NCBI RefSeq assembly: GCF_003957295.1 | Contig: NZ_RQPJ01000001.1 | Span: 434,001-498,000 of the forward strand | Source of the DNA: Arenibacter aquaticus | Lineage (GTDB): Bacteria; Bacteroidota; Bacteroidia; Flavobacteriales; Flavobacteriaceae | DNA length: 64,000 nucleotides | Reading direction: 5' to 3' | In this document: positions 32,464 to 43,225 of the stretch, piece by piece | Numbering within the stretch: the stretch's first letter is position 1 | Layout: every line of letters starts with the position of its first letter | Notes under the pieces: model-generated | Databases searched by the model: none | Seen by the model: only the letters and a program-made list of their open reading frames with translations | Told to the model about the DNA's origin: nothing | Position numbers and translations under genes: made by a program

Positions 32464-34188
32464 TTAATGGGAATCCCTGCTCACTTCACTACCCGACTTA
32501 CCGCGTAGAAAGTCCATATCGGCCCCCAAATGTGCCTGCTGTACATGGTTAACATATAAATTTACATACCCCCTGTCCACTATTGGTGGTGGCAGTTCCT
32601 TATCTTTCTTCCGCTGGTCCAGTTCTTCCTGACTTACTGCCAGTGTGAGGCTACGGTTGTGAACATCAAGTGTAATGATATCGCCATCTTGGATGACCGA
32701 AAAATTACCCCCCATGGCCGCTTCTGGAGATACATGGAGCACTACCGTACCAAAGCCGGTACCACTCATACGGCCATCGGAAATACGCACCATGTCCTTC
32801 ACCCCTTTTTCCAAGAGCTTTTTGGGAAGCCCCATATTCCCCACTTCGGGCATCCCGGGATACCCCCTTGGCCCAACATTTTTGAGCACTAGCACACAGC
32901 TTTCGTCCACCTCCAGTTCGTCTGTATCTATTCTGGCCTTATAATCCTCAATATTTTCAAAAACTACGGCCTTACCGGTATGCTTCATTAAATGGGCACT
33001 GGCGGCAGAGGGCTTTATAACCGCTCCGTTTTCGGCAAGATTGCCGCTTAATATGGCCAAACCTGTTGCATCATTAAAAGGATGATCAACACTACCTATT
33101 ACATCCCTATCATAATTCTGGGCCTTTTGGTAGTTTTCCGCAACGGTCTTACCGTTTACAGTTATTGCATCGTTATGTAAAATACCGTTAAGCTCCTTTA
33201 AAACAGCAGGCAGTCCTCCGGCATAAAACAAATCTTCCATAAAGTGTTTTCCCGAAGGTTGCAGATTGGCAATTAAGGGGATATTGGACGAAAGTTTATT
33301 AAAATCCTCCAATTTTAAGGATACCCCTATACGCCCGGCAATGGCCAAAAGATGTATTACAAAATTGGTAGATCCGCCTATGGCCGCATTCACTTTTATG
33401 GCATTTTCAAAGGCCTTCCGGGTTAAAATATCGGACAGCTTTAAATCTTCCTTTACCATTTCCACTATTCGCAGTCCACTCAACTGGGCCAACACTTTTC
33501 TTCGGGCATCGGCAGCGGGGATGGCAGCATTTTCGGGTAGGCTTAACCCTAAGGCCTCTACCATACAGGCCATGGAGGAAGCGGTACCCATAACGGCACA
33601 ATGCCCGTCACTACGGCACATGGCCGCCTCAATATTCCTAAGCTCCGCATGCTCCAACTTGCCTTCCCTTACATCATCATGGTAGCGCCAAATATCACTG
33701 GTACCAATATTTCTACCCCTGTATTTCCCGGTCAACATTGGCCCACCGGACACTACTATGGTAGGGATATCCACACTACAGGCACCCATGACCAGGGAAG
33801 GGGTGGTCTTATCGCAACCACATAACAGCACCACCCCATCCAAGGGATTGGCCCGTATGCTTTCCTCAACATCCATACTGGCAAGGTTTCTATAGAGCAT
33901 GGCCGTTGGTTTCATAATGGTTTCACCCAAGGACATCACCGGGAATTCTACAGGAAATCCCCCTGCTTCCCAAATGCCTTTTTTAACAGATTCTGCCAGC
34001 TCTCTGAAGTGACCATTGCAAGGCGTAAGCTCGGACCAGGTATTACAGATGCCAATTACCGGTTTATTGTTAAATTCATAATCGGGAATTCCCTGATTCT
34101 TCATCCAGGCCCTATAAATAAATCCGTCCTTACCGGTACGGCCAAACCAGTCACTGCTGCGCAACTTTTTCTTGTCACCTTTTTCCAT
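32464..34188 (-). CDS. IlvD/Edd-family sugar-acid dehydratase
   Basis: 574 residues. CNTWSELTPCNGHFRELAESVK (Fe-S ligand Cys), LLCGCDKTTPS (second Cys), MCRSDGHCAVMGTASSMACM (third Cys), GGSTNFVIHLLA and DGRMSGTGFGTVVLHVSPEA define the family. The WFGRTGKDGFIYRAWMKNQGIP start and CNTWSELTPCN wording are those of the pentonate/galactonate dehydratase branch (for example L-arabinonate dehydratase), not of branched-chain amino acid DHAD. Product would be a 2-keto-3-deoxy sugar acid. First gene of the four-gene operon. Confidence 0.92.
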   Translation of the reverse strand: MEKGDKKKLRSSDWFGRTGKDGFIYRAWMKNQGIPDYEFNNKPVIGICNTWSELTPCNGHFRELAESVKKGIWEAGGFPVEFPVMSLGETIMKPTAMLYRNLASMDVEESIRANPLDGVVLLCGCDKTTPSLVMGACSVDIPTIVVSGGPMLTGKYRGRNIGTSDIWRYHDDVREGKLEHAELRNIEAAMCRSDGHCAVMGTASSMACMVEALGLSLPENAAIPAADARRKVLAQLSGLRIVEMVKEDLKLSDILTRKAFENAIKVNAAIGGSTNFVIHLLAIAGRIGVSLKLEDFNKLSSNIPLIANLQPSGKHFMEDLFYAGGLPAVLKELNGILHNDAITVNGKTVAENYQKAQNYDRDVIGSVDHPFNDATGLAILSGNLAENGAVIKPSAASAHLMKHTGKAVVFENIEDYKARIDTDELEVDESCVLVLKNVGPRGYPGMPEVGNMGLPKKLLEKGVKDMVRISDGRMSGTGFGTVVLHVSPEAAMGGNFSVIQDGDIITLDVHNRSLTLAVSQEELDQRKKDKELPPPIVDRGYVNLYVNHVQQAHLGADMDFLRGKSGSEVSRDSH

Positions 34189-34386
34189 TGGTTATTTATG
34201 CTTGTTTACGAATCCGTTTTGATAGATCCCAATTGGTTTATGTATTAAAACAAAATTTCCGCATCCTTGTTTTTTTAGGAACTAATCGGCCTTTTTCTGT
34301 TTGCAGGCATGAATATCGTGAACTTTTCCGAAATAAAAAGACCCTTTGTTGAGGAATTTACAATTCAGCCCCTCTCTTCTTATGGA
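34189..34386. other. spacer upstream of the sugar-acid operon
   Basis: About 200 bp before the dehydratase ATG. I find no TAnnTTTG element with good spacing, so the operon promoter is not resolved; no ORF. Confidence 0.35.
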
Positions 34387-34392
34387 TTTATA

Positions 34393-34546
34393 CATTCTAT
34401 AAATCCACGCACTTTCCACAGCAACACTGTCCAGGCCGCTTTCACTTGAGTGAAATGCTCTTAGGACACCTGCCTGCCGGCGAGGCAGGGCTTTCTTCTT
34501 CCAGAGTGGAAACCACTTGATTTAGGACGAAATTGAAAATAGGCCG
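34393..34546 (-). repeat. structured dispersed repeat, copy B (inverted copy of 18.9 kb)
   Basis: Contains the same blocks as 18936-19065 in inverted order: AATCCACGCACTTTCCAC, GTCCAGGCCGCTTTCACTTG, GAGTGAAATGCTC, GTGGAAACCACTTGATTTAG and GAAATTGAAAATAGGCC. TTTCACTTGAGTGAAA is a perfect 16-bp palindrome here. Between the arms it carries an extra CCTGCCTGCCGGCGAGGCAGG palindrome not present in copy A. Confidence 0.75.
34471..34491. repeat. CCTGCC palindrome (same family as inserts in the tRNA-Leu fragment)
   Basis: CCTGCCTGCCGGCGAGGCAGG, a near-palindrome inserted into the structured repeat. Relatives: 8244-8262, 8278-8317 and 35160-35179. Confidence 0.65.
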
Positions 34547-34633
34547 TTAAGCTCAATAAGGGGCTTTTATTTCCAGTTTAGCGACTGCCCCCCCTGAAAA
34601 CTGTTTACTTATTTCTGTTCACATTTAATTTGT

Positions 34634-34695
34634 CCAATGTCACCGCGACAGCGACCTTTTTCAGGTCGACGAGAGGTCTCACTCTTTTATTTTGT
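34634..34695 (+). repeat. direct repeat pair, copy 1
   Basis: GTCACCGCGACAGCGACC, TTTTTCAGGTCGACGAGAGG, TCTCACTC and TTTTGTGTGG recur at 35041-35101 with few changes. GAGACC/GGTCTC-type inverted parts occur inside. Non-coding despite short open frames over it. Confidence 0.7.
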
Positions 34696-35040
34696 GTGGT
34701 TATGCGGTTATGAGAAGTCGTCGGTTCGAGTGCTACGTCAGTTCTAGTGACGGACCGATAGGTAGGTTGTATCGAGAACTGGTTTCTTATTCCCCCGTCT
34801 GCTTCTCGATACATTTTTTCTACTCTTTGTTGCGAAAAAACACTCGAAGTGACGGCAAAGAAGTTAAGGAGTGATGAAGTTAGGACATTAGGAGTCAGTT
34901 TCCAATGGTAAGTGCTCCTTCCCTTGGATAAGCCTGTCCCGCGATTTCCGCGGGAGGACGGAAGGGATTCAAATGTGTACATCCCGGAATACCGAATACT
35001 GTTCTCTACGCACTGGCCACTGCCCTCACCGCAAACTACT

Positions 35041-35101
35041 GTGTCACCTCGACAGAGACCTTTTTCAGGTCAACGAGAGGTCTCACTTTTCATGTTTTGT
35101 G
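35041..35101 (+). repeat. direct repeat pair, copy 2
   Basis: GTGTCACCTCGACAGAGACC, TTTTTCAGGTCAACGAGAGG, TCTCACTT and TTTTGTGG; matches 34634-34695 in the same orientation about 400 bp away. Segments such as GTGCTTCTCGATAC also recur around both copies. Confidence 0.7.
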
Positions 35102-35159
35102 GATACGTCAGGAGTGCTTCTCGATACAATTTTATTATGCTCCGCTCATAAAATCACCT

Positions 35160-35179
35160 ACCTGCCGGTAGGCAGGCTA
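35160..35179. repeat. CCTGCC palindrome
   Basis: CCTGCCGGTAGGCAGG core with flanks, same family as 8244-8262 and 34471-34491. Confidence 0.6.
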
Positions 35180-35270
35180 GAAGGGACGGTACCGACATGT
35201 GATATAAACCACAGCATAGTTGACGCTTCACTAAGTCTCCTGGCTTAGCGTTCACACATACCCTAAACAA

Positions 35271-35305
35271 AAAAAATGAGGCACCCTGGGGTACCTCATT
35301 TTTTT
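35271..35305. terminator. bidirectional terminator downstream of the PorP/SprF gene
   Basis: ATGAGGCACCC / GGGTACCTCAT stem (one mismatch) with a 2-nt loop, flanked by A7 and T7 runs, so it can act on either strand. It ends the giant-protein/PorP operon. Confidence 0.85.
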
Positions 35306-35339
35306 AATGCATTGTTCTGGGGAAAAGCCCCGCTTGTTT

Positions 35340-36227
35340 TTAAAACACAAACCTTAAGAACAGCTCATTGGTATTCTTGGCGCTGGCCAGTTCATTTCTG
35401 GTACTTACCTCATAGGCAAAGCCAAGGGTAAGTCGCTTATGAATGCTCAGGTTTACCAAGCCGGCAAAGGCAGAATCGGTTCTATAGCTGGCCCCCAGTT
35501 CAAAATCGTTGTTAAAGGAGAGCATGGTATTGAAATCTACCGATAGTGGCGCCCCGCTCACCTGCCGCATCATGGCAGAGGGTTTCAGCATAAGGTTGCC
35601 GTTGTTCCCCAATGGCAGATCATAGCCCACCGTAGCGTATAGGTGTGGCTTGGCCACAGTGGCCGTTGCCGTACCGTTGCTGTTCTCTGCCCTGTCCGTG
35701 CTCAGCATCCTGGGCATGGCCAAGGAAAGGAACAGCGCCTCCCTTTTAAAAAGGATCCCCGCCCCAATATTGGGGTTAAAATCTGAGATGGACGATATAC
35801 TGGGGTCCGACTGAATATTATAGGTTTCCAGCCCGGCCGTGTTTACCGAATAGGTATTTCCGCCCGCCTTGAGCCCGAGGTAGAGTTCCGACTTTTCGGA
35901 CAACTGTAGTTTATAGGAGTAGTCGATACCAATAAAGGTCTGGCTCTCTATAAAGGTCTTGTCGTTCATCACGGACACCCCAAGGCCGGTCTTTTTTCCT
36001 AGTCGCGTACCAAAGGAGACCACCATGGTCCTTGGCGCCTCTTCCACTCCCGTCCATTGTTGACGGAAGCTGGAAGTGATCGCCGTCTCCTCCCCCAAGG
36101 AGACAAAAGCCGGGTTATAGGCATTCATATGGTAGCGGTAATTGGTCAATAGCCCTTCCTGCTGTGCACTTAACACCCCAAAGATGAGGAAGAGTGCTAT
36201 GGTTACTATGTTCTTTATATTCTGCAT
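35340..36227 (-). CDS. PorP/SprF family outer-membrane protein (T9SS partner)
   Basis: 295 residues with signal peptide MQNIKNIVTIALFLIFGVLSAQ. NYRYHMNAYNPAFVS and AITSSFRQQWTGVEEAPRTMVVSFG are the PorP/SprF opening; GVSVMNDKTF, LGLKAGGNTYSV and the terminal NELFLRFVF strand complete the barrel. SprF-like proteins are needed for secretion and surface attachment of T9SS type B substrates encoded next to them. The gene lies 31 bp downstream of just such a substrate. Confidence 0.95.
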   Translation of the reverse strand: MQNIKNIVTIALFLIFGVLSAQQEGLLTNYRYHMNAYNPAFVSLGEETAITSSFRQQWTGVEEAPRTMVVSFGTRLGKKTGLGVSVMNDKTFIESQTFIGIDYSYKLQLSEKSELYLGLKAGGNTYSVNTAGLETYNIQSDPSISSISDFNPNIGAGILFKREALFLSLAMPRMLSTDRAENSNGTATATVAKPHLYATVGYDLPLGNNGNLMLKPSAMMRQVSGAPLSVDFNTMLSFNNDFELGASYRTDSAFAGLVNLSIHKRLTLGFAYEVSTRNELASAKNTNELFLRFVF

Positions 36228-36258
36228 GGTATTTTATTGTATTTCTTATGTATTGTGA

Positions 36259-39200
36259 TTATTGTTTGGCCAAAAATATCCATCCGTCCATATCAACACG
36301 GCCGTCCCCTTCAAGGTCTACTTGGTAGAAGTAAGACCCACCATCAGGAAGTTTGCTGCTGAGATTCTTGTAATGTCCGTCCCAATCGTTTTGGTAGTTC
36401 TTGGCAGAGAAAACCTCTTTGCCCCAGTTGTTGAAGACCCGCACTATGGAGTTGGGATAATTCTCTATGTTATAGATAGTCCAGGTATCGTTTACCCCAT
36501 CGCCATTGGGCGTAAAAGCTTGGGAAACGTTCAGCTCTATGGTATCACAAACATCCCCAAGGCCATCACCGTCCCTGTCTTCCTGACCAGGGTTGGCCAC
36601 GTTAGGACAGTTGTCCAAGGAATCCTGGATTCCATCGCCATCGGCATCCTTCTGCACCTCGGCACAGCCGTTGACATCCACGGCCAAACCAGACGGAGTG
36701 TTGGGGCATTCGTCCTTACTATCGGCAATACCATCTGCATCGCTGTCTTTTTGGCTATCTGAACATCCGTTGGCATCCACGGCCTCGTCTTCAGGAGAAT
36801 CCGGACATTGGTCATCGGCATCATTTACCCCGTCAAAATCACTGTCCTTCTGACTATCGGAACAGCCTTCGGCATCCACAGCTTCCCCAGTAGGAGTATT
36901 GGGACAAAAATCCATATCGTCGTTCACCCCGTCATTATCACTATCCTTTTGGGAATCCGAACATCCGTTGGCATCTACCGTTTCCCCTAAAGGCGTATTG
37001 GGACAAAGATCTTCATCGTTTACAATACCATCGGCATCGGCATCCTTTTGACTATCGGAACATCCGTTAGCATCAGCAGTTTCTCCTGTCGGGGTATTGG
37101 CGCATAAATCCAAGGCATCGTTTACCCCATCATTATCACTGTCCTTCTGACTATCCGAACAACCGTTGGCATCAGCGGTTTCCCCTACTGGTGTATTGTC
37201 ACATCTATCAATGGCATCTGGAATACTATCACCATCATCATCGGTATCCGCATTGTCTCCAGTGCCGTCCCCATCGGTATCCGTATCCTCGTTTTCATCC
37301 AATGGGAAGGTATCTTCTGTATCAGGGGTGCCATCATTGTCATCATCTTCATCAGCATTGTCCCCTGTACCATCCCCATCGGTATCGGTATCCTCATTGG
37401 GATCCAGCGGAAAAGCATCTTCCACATCAGGGGTGCCATCATTGTCAGCATCTTCATCGGCATTGTCCCCAGTACCATCGCCGTCTGTATCCGTATCCTC
37501 GTTCTCATCCAATGGGAAGGCATCTTCACTATCCGGGGTGCCATCATTGTCATCATCCTCATCGGCATTGTCCCCTGTGCCATCCCCATCGGTATCCGTA
37601 TCCTCATTGGGATCCAGTGGAAAAGCATCTTCCGTATCAGGGGTGCCATCATTGTCAGCATCTTCATCGGCATTGTCGCCCGTACCATCCCCATCGGTAT
37701 CCGTATCCTCGTTCTCATCCAATGGGAAGGCATCGTCACTATCCGGGGTGCCATCATTGTCATCATCCTCATCGGCATTGTCCCCAGTACCATCACCGTC
37801 TGTATCCGTATCCTCCTTTTCATCGAATGGGAAGGCATCTTCCGTATCAGGAGTGCCATCATTGTCATCATCTTCATCGGCATTGTCGCCCGTACCATCC
37901 CCATCGGTATCGGTATCCTCCTTTTCATCGAATGGGAAGGCATCTTCACTATCAGGGGTGCCATCATTGTCATCATCCTCATCGGCATTGTCCCCTGTGC
38001 CATCACCGTCTGTATCCGTATCCTCATTTTCATCGAATGGGAAGGCATCTTCCGTATCAGGGGTGCCGTCATTGTCATCATCTTCGTCGGCATTGTCCCC
38101 AGTACCATCGCCGTCTGTATCCGTATCCTCCTTTTCATCCAACGGAAAAGCATCTTCCGTATCAGGGGTGCCGTCATTGTCATCATCTTCATCGGCATTG
38201 TCCCCAGTACCATCCCCATCGGTATCCGTATCCTCGTTTTCATCAAACGGGAAGGCGTCTTCCGTATCCGGGGTGCCGTCATTGTCATCATCTTCATCGG
38301 CATTGTCCCCAGTACCATCGCCGTCTGTATCCGTATCCTCCTTTTCATCCAATGGAAAAGCATCTTCCGTATCAGGGGTGCCGTCATTGTCATCATCTTC
38401 GTCGGCATTGTCCCCAGTACCATCGCCGTCTGTATCCGTATCCTCCTTTTCATCGAATGGGAAGGCATCTTCCGTATCAGGGGTGCCGTCATTGTCATCA
38501 TCTTCATCGGCATTGTCGCCCGTACCATCCCCATCGGTATCCGTATCCTCCTTTTCATCCAACGGGAAGGCGTCTTCCGTATCCGGGGTGCCATCGTTGT
38601 CATCATCTTCGTCGGCATTGTCCCCAGTACCATCCCCATCGGTATCCGTATCTTCCTTTTCATCCAATGGAAAAGCATCTTCCGTATCAGGGGTGCCGTC
38701 ATTGTCATCATCGGGGTCACAGACATCGCCGAGCTCATCGGAATCGGTATCCAACTGATCGCTATTGGATACGGAAACACAATTATCGTCCATGTCCAAT
38801 ATTCCATCTCCGTCTTCATCGTAGGCCGCGCAATCCTTACCGTTATCTATAACATCCCACCCATAGTTATCTATTAGGCTTTGACGATCATCCTCGCCCA
38901 AGCAATAGGTTATACTACCTCCGAATTCAACACCATGTTTTAGACTTTGAGAACTCCACGAATTGAGCAGTTTATCATAATTTTTCGTGGAAAGTCCGGC
39001 GTCTTGGAACATACTGGACATATCCGCGACACTTGCTACGTTCCAAGAACCAAGATCCTGATCGAAGCTTGACGCCCTATTGAACATTGAATTCATATCA
39101 CTTACTTGCCCTACATCCCAGGAAGAAATATTTTGATTGAAGCTCCTAGTCGCATAAAAAATTCTGCCCATATTCGTTACATTGGACACATCCCAACCAC

Positions 39201-42200
39201 TGATATCCTGATTAAAGTTAGTTGCAGTAGAAAACATGGAGTTCATATTCTCTACCTGACCAACATTCCAGCTACCAATATCTTGGTTAAAGGAAGCTGC
39301 CCAATAAAACATATACCCCATGTCCACAACCTGACCAACATTCCAAGAACCAATATCTTGATTAAATGCTCTGGCATTATTAAACATGCCCGACATACTG
39401 GTAACGTTCTCCACGTTCCAACCTCCAATATCTTGATTAAAGGCGTATGCCCGTGTAAACATGTATGCCATATTGGTCACATTCGTTACGTCCCAACCAC
39501 TTATATCCTGATTAAAGGATCCGGCAGAATAGAACATGGTACTCATATTGGTAACGTTCCTTACGTCCCAACCACCAATATCTTGATTAAATGCACTGGC
39601 ATTAAAGAACAGACCTCTCATATTGGAAACATTTGCCACATTCCAATTGCCCAAATTTTGGTTAAAAGAATTGGCACCATTGAACATCTCCTGCATATCC
39701 GTCACATTGGATACATCCCAACTTCCAAGGTCCTGGTTAAATATAGTGGCTCCCCTAAACATATAAGCCATATTGCTCACATTGCTTACGTCCCAACCAC
39801 TTATATCCTGATTAAAGGATGACGCCTCTAAAAACATAGCTCTCATGTTGGTCACCTGAGAAAGATTAGGTACATCAGTCGCATTGATTACCATATTTGA
39901 ACAATAATAAAAACAATTCTCCATGGAACCCCAGACCTGGTCTCCCCATTGTTCTACAGTTAGTAGTTTTTGATTGTCCCCACCGTTAGTAAATTTAAGA
40001 TGTGGAAAATCGCCGCTGATACTTACAGTATAGGTGCCAGGGCTGGCATAGGTATGGGTGGCATCACCGGTATATACCGTAGTATCGGTAGAGCCATCTC
40101 CCCAGTCTACCGTATAGGCAAAGGTTCCGTCCCCCGTAGGGATTTCAATGCTATTGGCATCGGTCTTTCCGGGGTTGTCGGTTTTCCAGGTGGTAATAAA
40201 AGGAGGTGGGCAGTCTTCTCCAGCATCGGAAATGGTCCAGCCAAAATCATTGATGATCTTTTGGCGGGCAATAGCTCCATTACAATAGTTGCTATTGCCG
40301 GCATGAAATACCACCCCATTCTTCAAAGTCAGAGTACTCCAGCCGTTTAACAGCGAATCATAGTTATCTTTAGATATACCCGCACCTTGGAACATTTTTT
40401 CCATATTGGTCACCTCACTTACGTTCCAATTACCAATATCCTGATTAAAGGCTTCAGCACCATTAAACATTGAGGTCATCGCGATTACATTGGACACATC
40501 CCAACCGCCTATATCCATGTTAAAATTGGATGCATTCTGGAACATACCGTTCATCAATAATACCTTTGATACATTCCAGTTGCCAATATCAATGTTAAAA
40601 TCTTTGGCTGAGATGAACATATAGACCATATCGGTTACATTACTAACATCCCAGTTACCTATATCCTGATTAAAAAATCTTGCCTCACCGAACATTCCTC
40701 GCATATTGGTAACATTTCCCACATTCCAACTACCGATATCTTGATTAAACTCATCAGAACGATTAAACATATAAGACATATCGGTCACCTTGGACACATC
40801 CCATAAACCAATATCTTGGTTAAAGGCATAGGCGTAATTAAACATATAACTCATGTTAATGACATTCCCAACATCCCAATCACCAATATCCTGGTTAAAA
40901 TCCCTTGTATATTGAAACATAAAGCGCATATCAGTAACATTACCTACATTCCAAGAGCCAATATCTTGGTTAAACACAGTTGCCCTATTGAACATATATC
41001 TCATATCCGTAACATTACTCACATCCCAAGGGCCAATGTCTTGGTTAAAGGCAGCTGCTCTATTGAACATATAAGCCATGTTCGTCACATTGGAAACATC
41101 CCAATTGCTTATATCCCCATTAAAGGAAGGTGCTACATAAAACATATGCGACATGTCTGTAACCTGGGATACATCCCAACCGCCAATATCCTGATTAAAG
41201 ATGGGTGTATCATAGAACATATATGACATATTAGTCACATTGGAAACATCCCAGTCACTAATATTATCCCCATTAAAGGAAGATGCCTCGTAAAACATTT
41301 TGGACATATTTGTTACTTGAGAAAGAATAGGCGTATCAGAAGCATTGATCACCACATTCTTACATTTGTAAAAACTTTCCCGCATTGATCCCCAGACCTG
41401 GTCTCCCCATTGCTCTACCGAAAGTAATTTTTCATTATCTCTTCCGTAATTAAATCTCAGATGTGGGTAATCCCCGCTAATGCTCACGGTGTAGGTGCCA
41501 GGGCTGGCATAGGTATGGGAGGCATCACCGGTATATACCGTAGTATCGGTAGAGCCATCTCCCCAGTCTACCGTATAGGCAAAGGTTCCGTCGCCGGTGG
41601 GGATTTCAATGCTGTTGGCATCGGTCTTTCCAGGGTTGTCGGTTTTCCAGGTGGTGATAAAGGGTCTTTGGGGGCAATTTTCCCCAGCATCGGTGATGGA
41701 CCAGCTATACGTGTCAATTAAGTTTTGTCTCGCTGTAGCAGAAAGACAGTATACACCTGAACCCCCATTAAAGTTAACATTTGTTGGTATTTGTGTTTCC
41801 CCGGCATCGGTATTTAGGGTGTTCCAGCCAATTAGGGTGTTGTCATAATTTGTCAAAGAAAGTTGGGATCCAGAAAACATACCATACATGTTTGAGACGC
41901 TACTAATATCCCAATCTCCAAGGTTTTGGTCAAAATCAGTAGCACCATAAAACATATACCCGACGTTGGTTACCTTGCTTACATCCCACCCTGTAATGTC
42001 ACCATTGAATTTAGGTGCCGAATAGAACATGGAACTCATATCAGTAACACTGCCTACATTCCAACCCACTATGTCTTGGTTGAAAACTTCTGCACTAGAA
42101 AACATAGAATTCATATCGGTCACATTACTTACATCCCAACCACCTATGTCACCATCAAATTTAGTTGCCATATTGAACATGGAACGCATGTCGGTAACAT

Positions 42201-43206
42201 TGCCCACATTCCAATTACCTAGGTCTTGATTGAAAACTTCTGCTCTAAAAAACATAGAACTCATATCGATCACATTACTTACATTCCAATTACCTAAGTC
42301 TTGGTTGAAAACTTCTGCACTAGAAAACATAGAACTCATATTGGTCACATTGCTTACATCCCAACCACCTATGTCTTGGTTAAAAGAAGAGGCGCCCAAG
42401 AACATAGTATCCATATACGTTACCTTGCTCACGTCCCAACCACCTATATCTTGGTTGAATAATTTTGCATGAACAAACATTTCTGACATATTGGTTACAT
42501 TACTAACATCCCAATTTCCAATTGACTGATCAAAATTAAAAGCATAGTAGAACATTTCAGCCATGTTGGTTACATTACTCACATCCCAACCACTAATGTC
42601 CCCATTAAAATTTTGCGCATCATTGAAGGCCTGGGACATATCGGTTACTAATGATGTGTTTGCCGTATCCGTAGAATTATCAACAAGGTTTGTACACCCC
42701 TTAAAACTAGCTTGCATGGATTGCCATTGTTGGCTGCCCCATTGCTCAATTGACAGTAATTTTTTACTATCACTACTGTTATCGGTTACCCATGTGAAGT
42801 TACCACCATTAAAAGGATCATCAGGATGCCCGGGACCAAAAGGATCACCAGGACCAAAGGGATCATCATTCACTTGACGGAGCGTTTCAATATTATTAAA
42901 GAAGATATGAGGAAAAACGCCAGATATGGTTACTGTATAAGTGCCCTTTGTGGTATAATGGTGGGTAGCATCTCCCGTGACACCAGTTGATGTTGAACCA
43001 TCTCCCCAATCTACCATATAGTTATAGGTATAGGCTGGATTGGTTGGGATGGTAATTGCATAATCGTTAGATTCGTAATTATTACTTGCATTGGCTATTC
43101 CCGGATTATCTGTTTTCCAAGTGGTGATAAACTCGTCTTGGGCCATGGTACTGCCAAAACTGAAGCAGCACAGGAGCAAGAGCATAAACTTGAAGGTAAT
43201 TTTCAT
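36259..43206 (-). CDS. giant BspA-repeat/TSP3-repeat surface protein with T9SS type B sorting domain
   Basis: 2315 residues. Signal peptide [22 protein letters not shown]. Three similar blocks (about 26-512, 513-1000, 1001-1458) each start [11 protein letters not shown], continue with a PKD-like strand (VDWGDGST...[15 protein letters not shown]) and then carry a run of 25-residue BspA/DUF285 repeats of the form [20 protein letters not shown]. Next are 14 near-identical 35-residue calcium-binding TSP3-type repeats (about 1495-1992; [19 protein letters not shown]), seven Cys-containing thrombospondin-3-like repeats ([19 protein letters not shown]), and the C-terminal type B domain starting [21 protein letters not shown] role in adhesion or surface display is likely. 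It is followed by its SprF partner. Confidence 0.95.
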   Translation of the reverse strand: MKITFKFMLLLLCCFSFGSTMAQDEFITTWKTDNPGIANASNNYESNDYAITIPTNPAYTYNYMVDWGDGSTSTGVTGDATHHYTTKGTYTVTISGVFPHIFFNNIETLRQVNDDPFGPGDPFGPGHPDDPFNGGNFTWVTDNSSDSKKLLSIEQWGSQQWQSMQASFKGCTNLVDNSTDTANTSLVTDMSQAFNDAQNFNGDISGWDVSNVTNMAEMFYYAFNFDQSIGNWDVSNVTNMSEMFVHAKLFNQDIGGWDVSKVTYMDTMFLGASSFNQDIGGWDVSNVTNMSSMFSSAEVFNQDLGNWNVSNVIDMSSMFFRAEVFNQDLGNWNVGNVTDMRSMFNMATKFDGDIGGWDVSNVTDMNSMFSSAEVFNQDIVGWNVGSVTDMSSMFYSAPKFNGDITGWDVSKVTNVGYMFYGATDFDQNLGDWDISSVSNMYGMFSGSQLSLTNYDNTLIGWNTLNTDAGETQIPTNVNFNGGSGVYCLSATARQNLIDTYSWSITDAGENCPQRPFITTWKTDNPGKTDANSIEIPTGDGTFAYTVDWGDGSTDTTVYTGDASHTYASPGTYTVSISGDYPHLRFNYGRDNEKLLSVEQWGDQVWGSMRESFYKCKNVVINASDTPILSQVTNMSKMFYEASSFNGDNISDWDVSNVTNMSYMFYDTPIFNQDIGGWDVSQVTDMSHMFYVAPSFNGDISNWDVSNVTNMAYMFNRAAAFNQDIGPWDVSNVTDMRYMFNRATVFNQDIGSWNVGNVTDMRFMFQYTRDFNQDIGDWDVGNVINMSYMFNYAYAFNQDIGLWDVSKVTDMSYMFNRSDEFNQDIGSWNVGNVTNMRGMFGEARFFNQDIGNWDVSNVTDMVYMFISAKDFNIDIGNWNVSKVLLMNGMFQNASNFNMDIGGWDVSNVIAMTSMFNGAEAFNQDIGNWNVSEVTNMEKMFQGAGISKDNYDSLLNGWSTLTLKNGVVFHAGNSNYCNGAIARQKIINDFGWTISDAGEDCPPPFITTWKTDNPGKTDANSIEIPTGDGTFAYTVDWGDGSTDTTVYTGDATHTYASPGTYTVSISGDFPHLKFTNGGDNQKLLTVEQWGDQVWGSMENCFYYCSNMVINATDVPNLSQVTNMRAMFLEASSFNQDISGWDVSNVSNMAYMFRGATIFNQDLGSWDVSNVTDMQEMFNGANSFNQNLGNWNVANVSNMRGLFFNASAFNQDIGGWDVRNVTNMSTMFYSAGSFNQDISGWDVTNVTNMAYMFTRAYAFNQDIGGWNVENVTSMSGMFNNARAFNQDIGSWNVGQVVDMGYMFYWAASFNQDIGSWNVGQVENMNSMFSTATNFNQDISGWDVSNVTNMGRIFYATRSFNQNISSWDVGQVSDMNSMFNRASSFDQDLGSWNVASVADMSSMFQDAGLSTKNYDKLLNSWSSQSLKHGVEFGGSITYCLGEDDRQSLIDNYGWDVIDNGKDCAAYDEDGDGILDMDDNCVSVSNSDQLDTDSDELGDVCDPDDDNDGTPDTEDAFPLDEKEDTDTDGDGTGDNADEDDDNDGTPDTEDAFPLDEKEDTDTDGDGTGDNADEDDDNDGTPDTEDAFPFDEKEDTDTDGDGTGDNADEDDDNDGTPDTEDAFPLDEKEDTDTDGDGTGDNADEDDDNDGTPDTEDAFPFDENEDTDTDGDGTGDNADEDDDNDGTPDTEDAFPLDEKEDTDTDGDGTGDNADEDDDNDGTPDTEDAFPFDENEDTDTDGDGTGDNADEDDDNDGTPDSEDAFPFDEKEDTDTDGDGTGDNADEDDDNDGTPDTEDAFPFDEKEDTDTDGDGTGDNADEDDDNDGTPDSDDAFPLDENEDTDTDGDGTGDNADEDADNDGTPDTEDAFPLDPNEDTDTDGDGTGDNADEDDDNDGTPDSEDAFPLDENEDTDTDGDGTGDNADEDADNDGTPDVEDAFPLDPNEDTDTDGDGTGDNADEDDDNDGTPDTEDTFPLDENEDTDTDGDGTGDNADTDDDGDSIPDAIDRCDNTPVGETADANGCSDSQKDSDNDGVNDALDLCANTPTGETADANGCSDSQKDADADGIVNDEDLCPNTPLGETVDANGCSDSQKDSDNDGVNDDMDFCPNTPTGEAVDAEGCSDSQKDSDFDGVNDADDQCPDSPEDEAVDANGCSDSQKDSDADGIADSKDECPNTPSGLAVDVNGCAEVQKDADGDGIQDSLDNCPNVANPGQEDRDGDGLGDVCDTIELNVSQAFTPNGDGVNDTWTIYNIENYPNSIVRVFNNWGKEVFSAKNYQNDWDGHYKNLSSKLPDGGSYFYQVDLEGDGRVDMDGWIFLAKQ
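37230..38720 (-). repeat. tandem 105-bp repeats (14 units) inside the giant gene
   Basis: Each unit encodes the 35-residue TSP3-type calcium-loop sequence. Units differ mainly at a few codons ([24 protein letters not shown] endings), with long stretches identical at DNA level, so copy number can change by recombination. The opposite strand is open by composition only. Confidence 0.95.
40003..40205 (-). repeat. near-identical domain-head repeat (with 41461-41660)
   Basis: The start of block 3 and the start of block 2 of the giant protein agree almost base for base over about 200 bp, including GGCTGGCATAGGTATGGG and CCATCTCCCCAGTCTACCGT. Recent duplication or gene conversion inside the gene. 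Confidence 0.85.
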
Positions 43207-43225
43207 TAGATTAGATTAGATTAGG
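43206..43225. repeat. TTAGA microsatellite abutting the giant gene's start codon
   Basis: Three full TTAGA units and a variant (TTAGG) run directly from the last base of the ATG into the leader. Changes in unit number would move the start relative to upstream signals. Confidence 0.6.

Noticed and set aside
34605-35248. Several open frames of 60-125 codons in the spacer
   Set aside because: All lie on dispersed repeats, have no domain or start context and differ between repeat copies.
37230-38720. CRISPR-like tandem repetition
   Set aside because: Units are 105 bp, contiguous and coding, with no unique spacers; no cas genes in the window.
37166-38852. Three long open frames (about 530-550 codons) overlapping the TSP3 repeat region on both strands
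   Set aside because: They are by-products of 105-bp repeats (a multiple of three keeps all frames open). Their Ser/Pro, His/Tyr or Met/Arg-only compositions are not protein-like, whereas the giant protein's frame gives clear domains.
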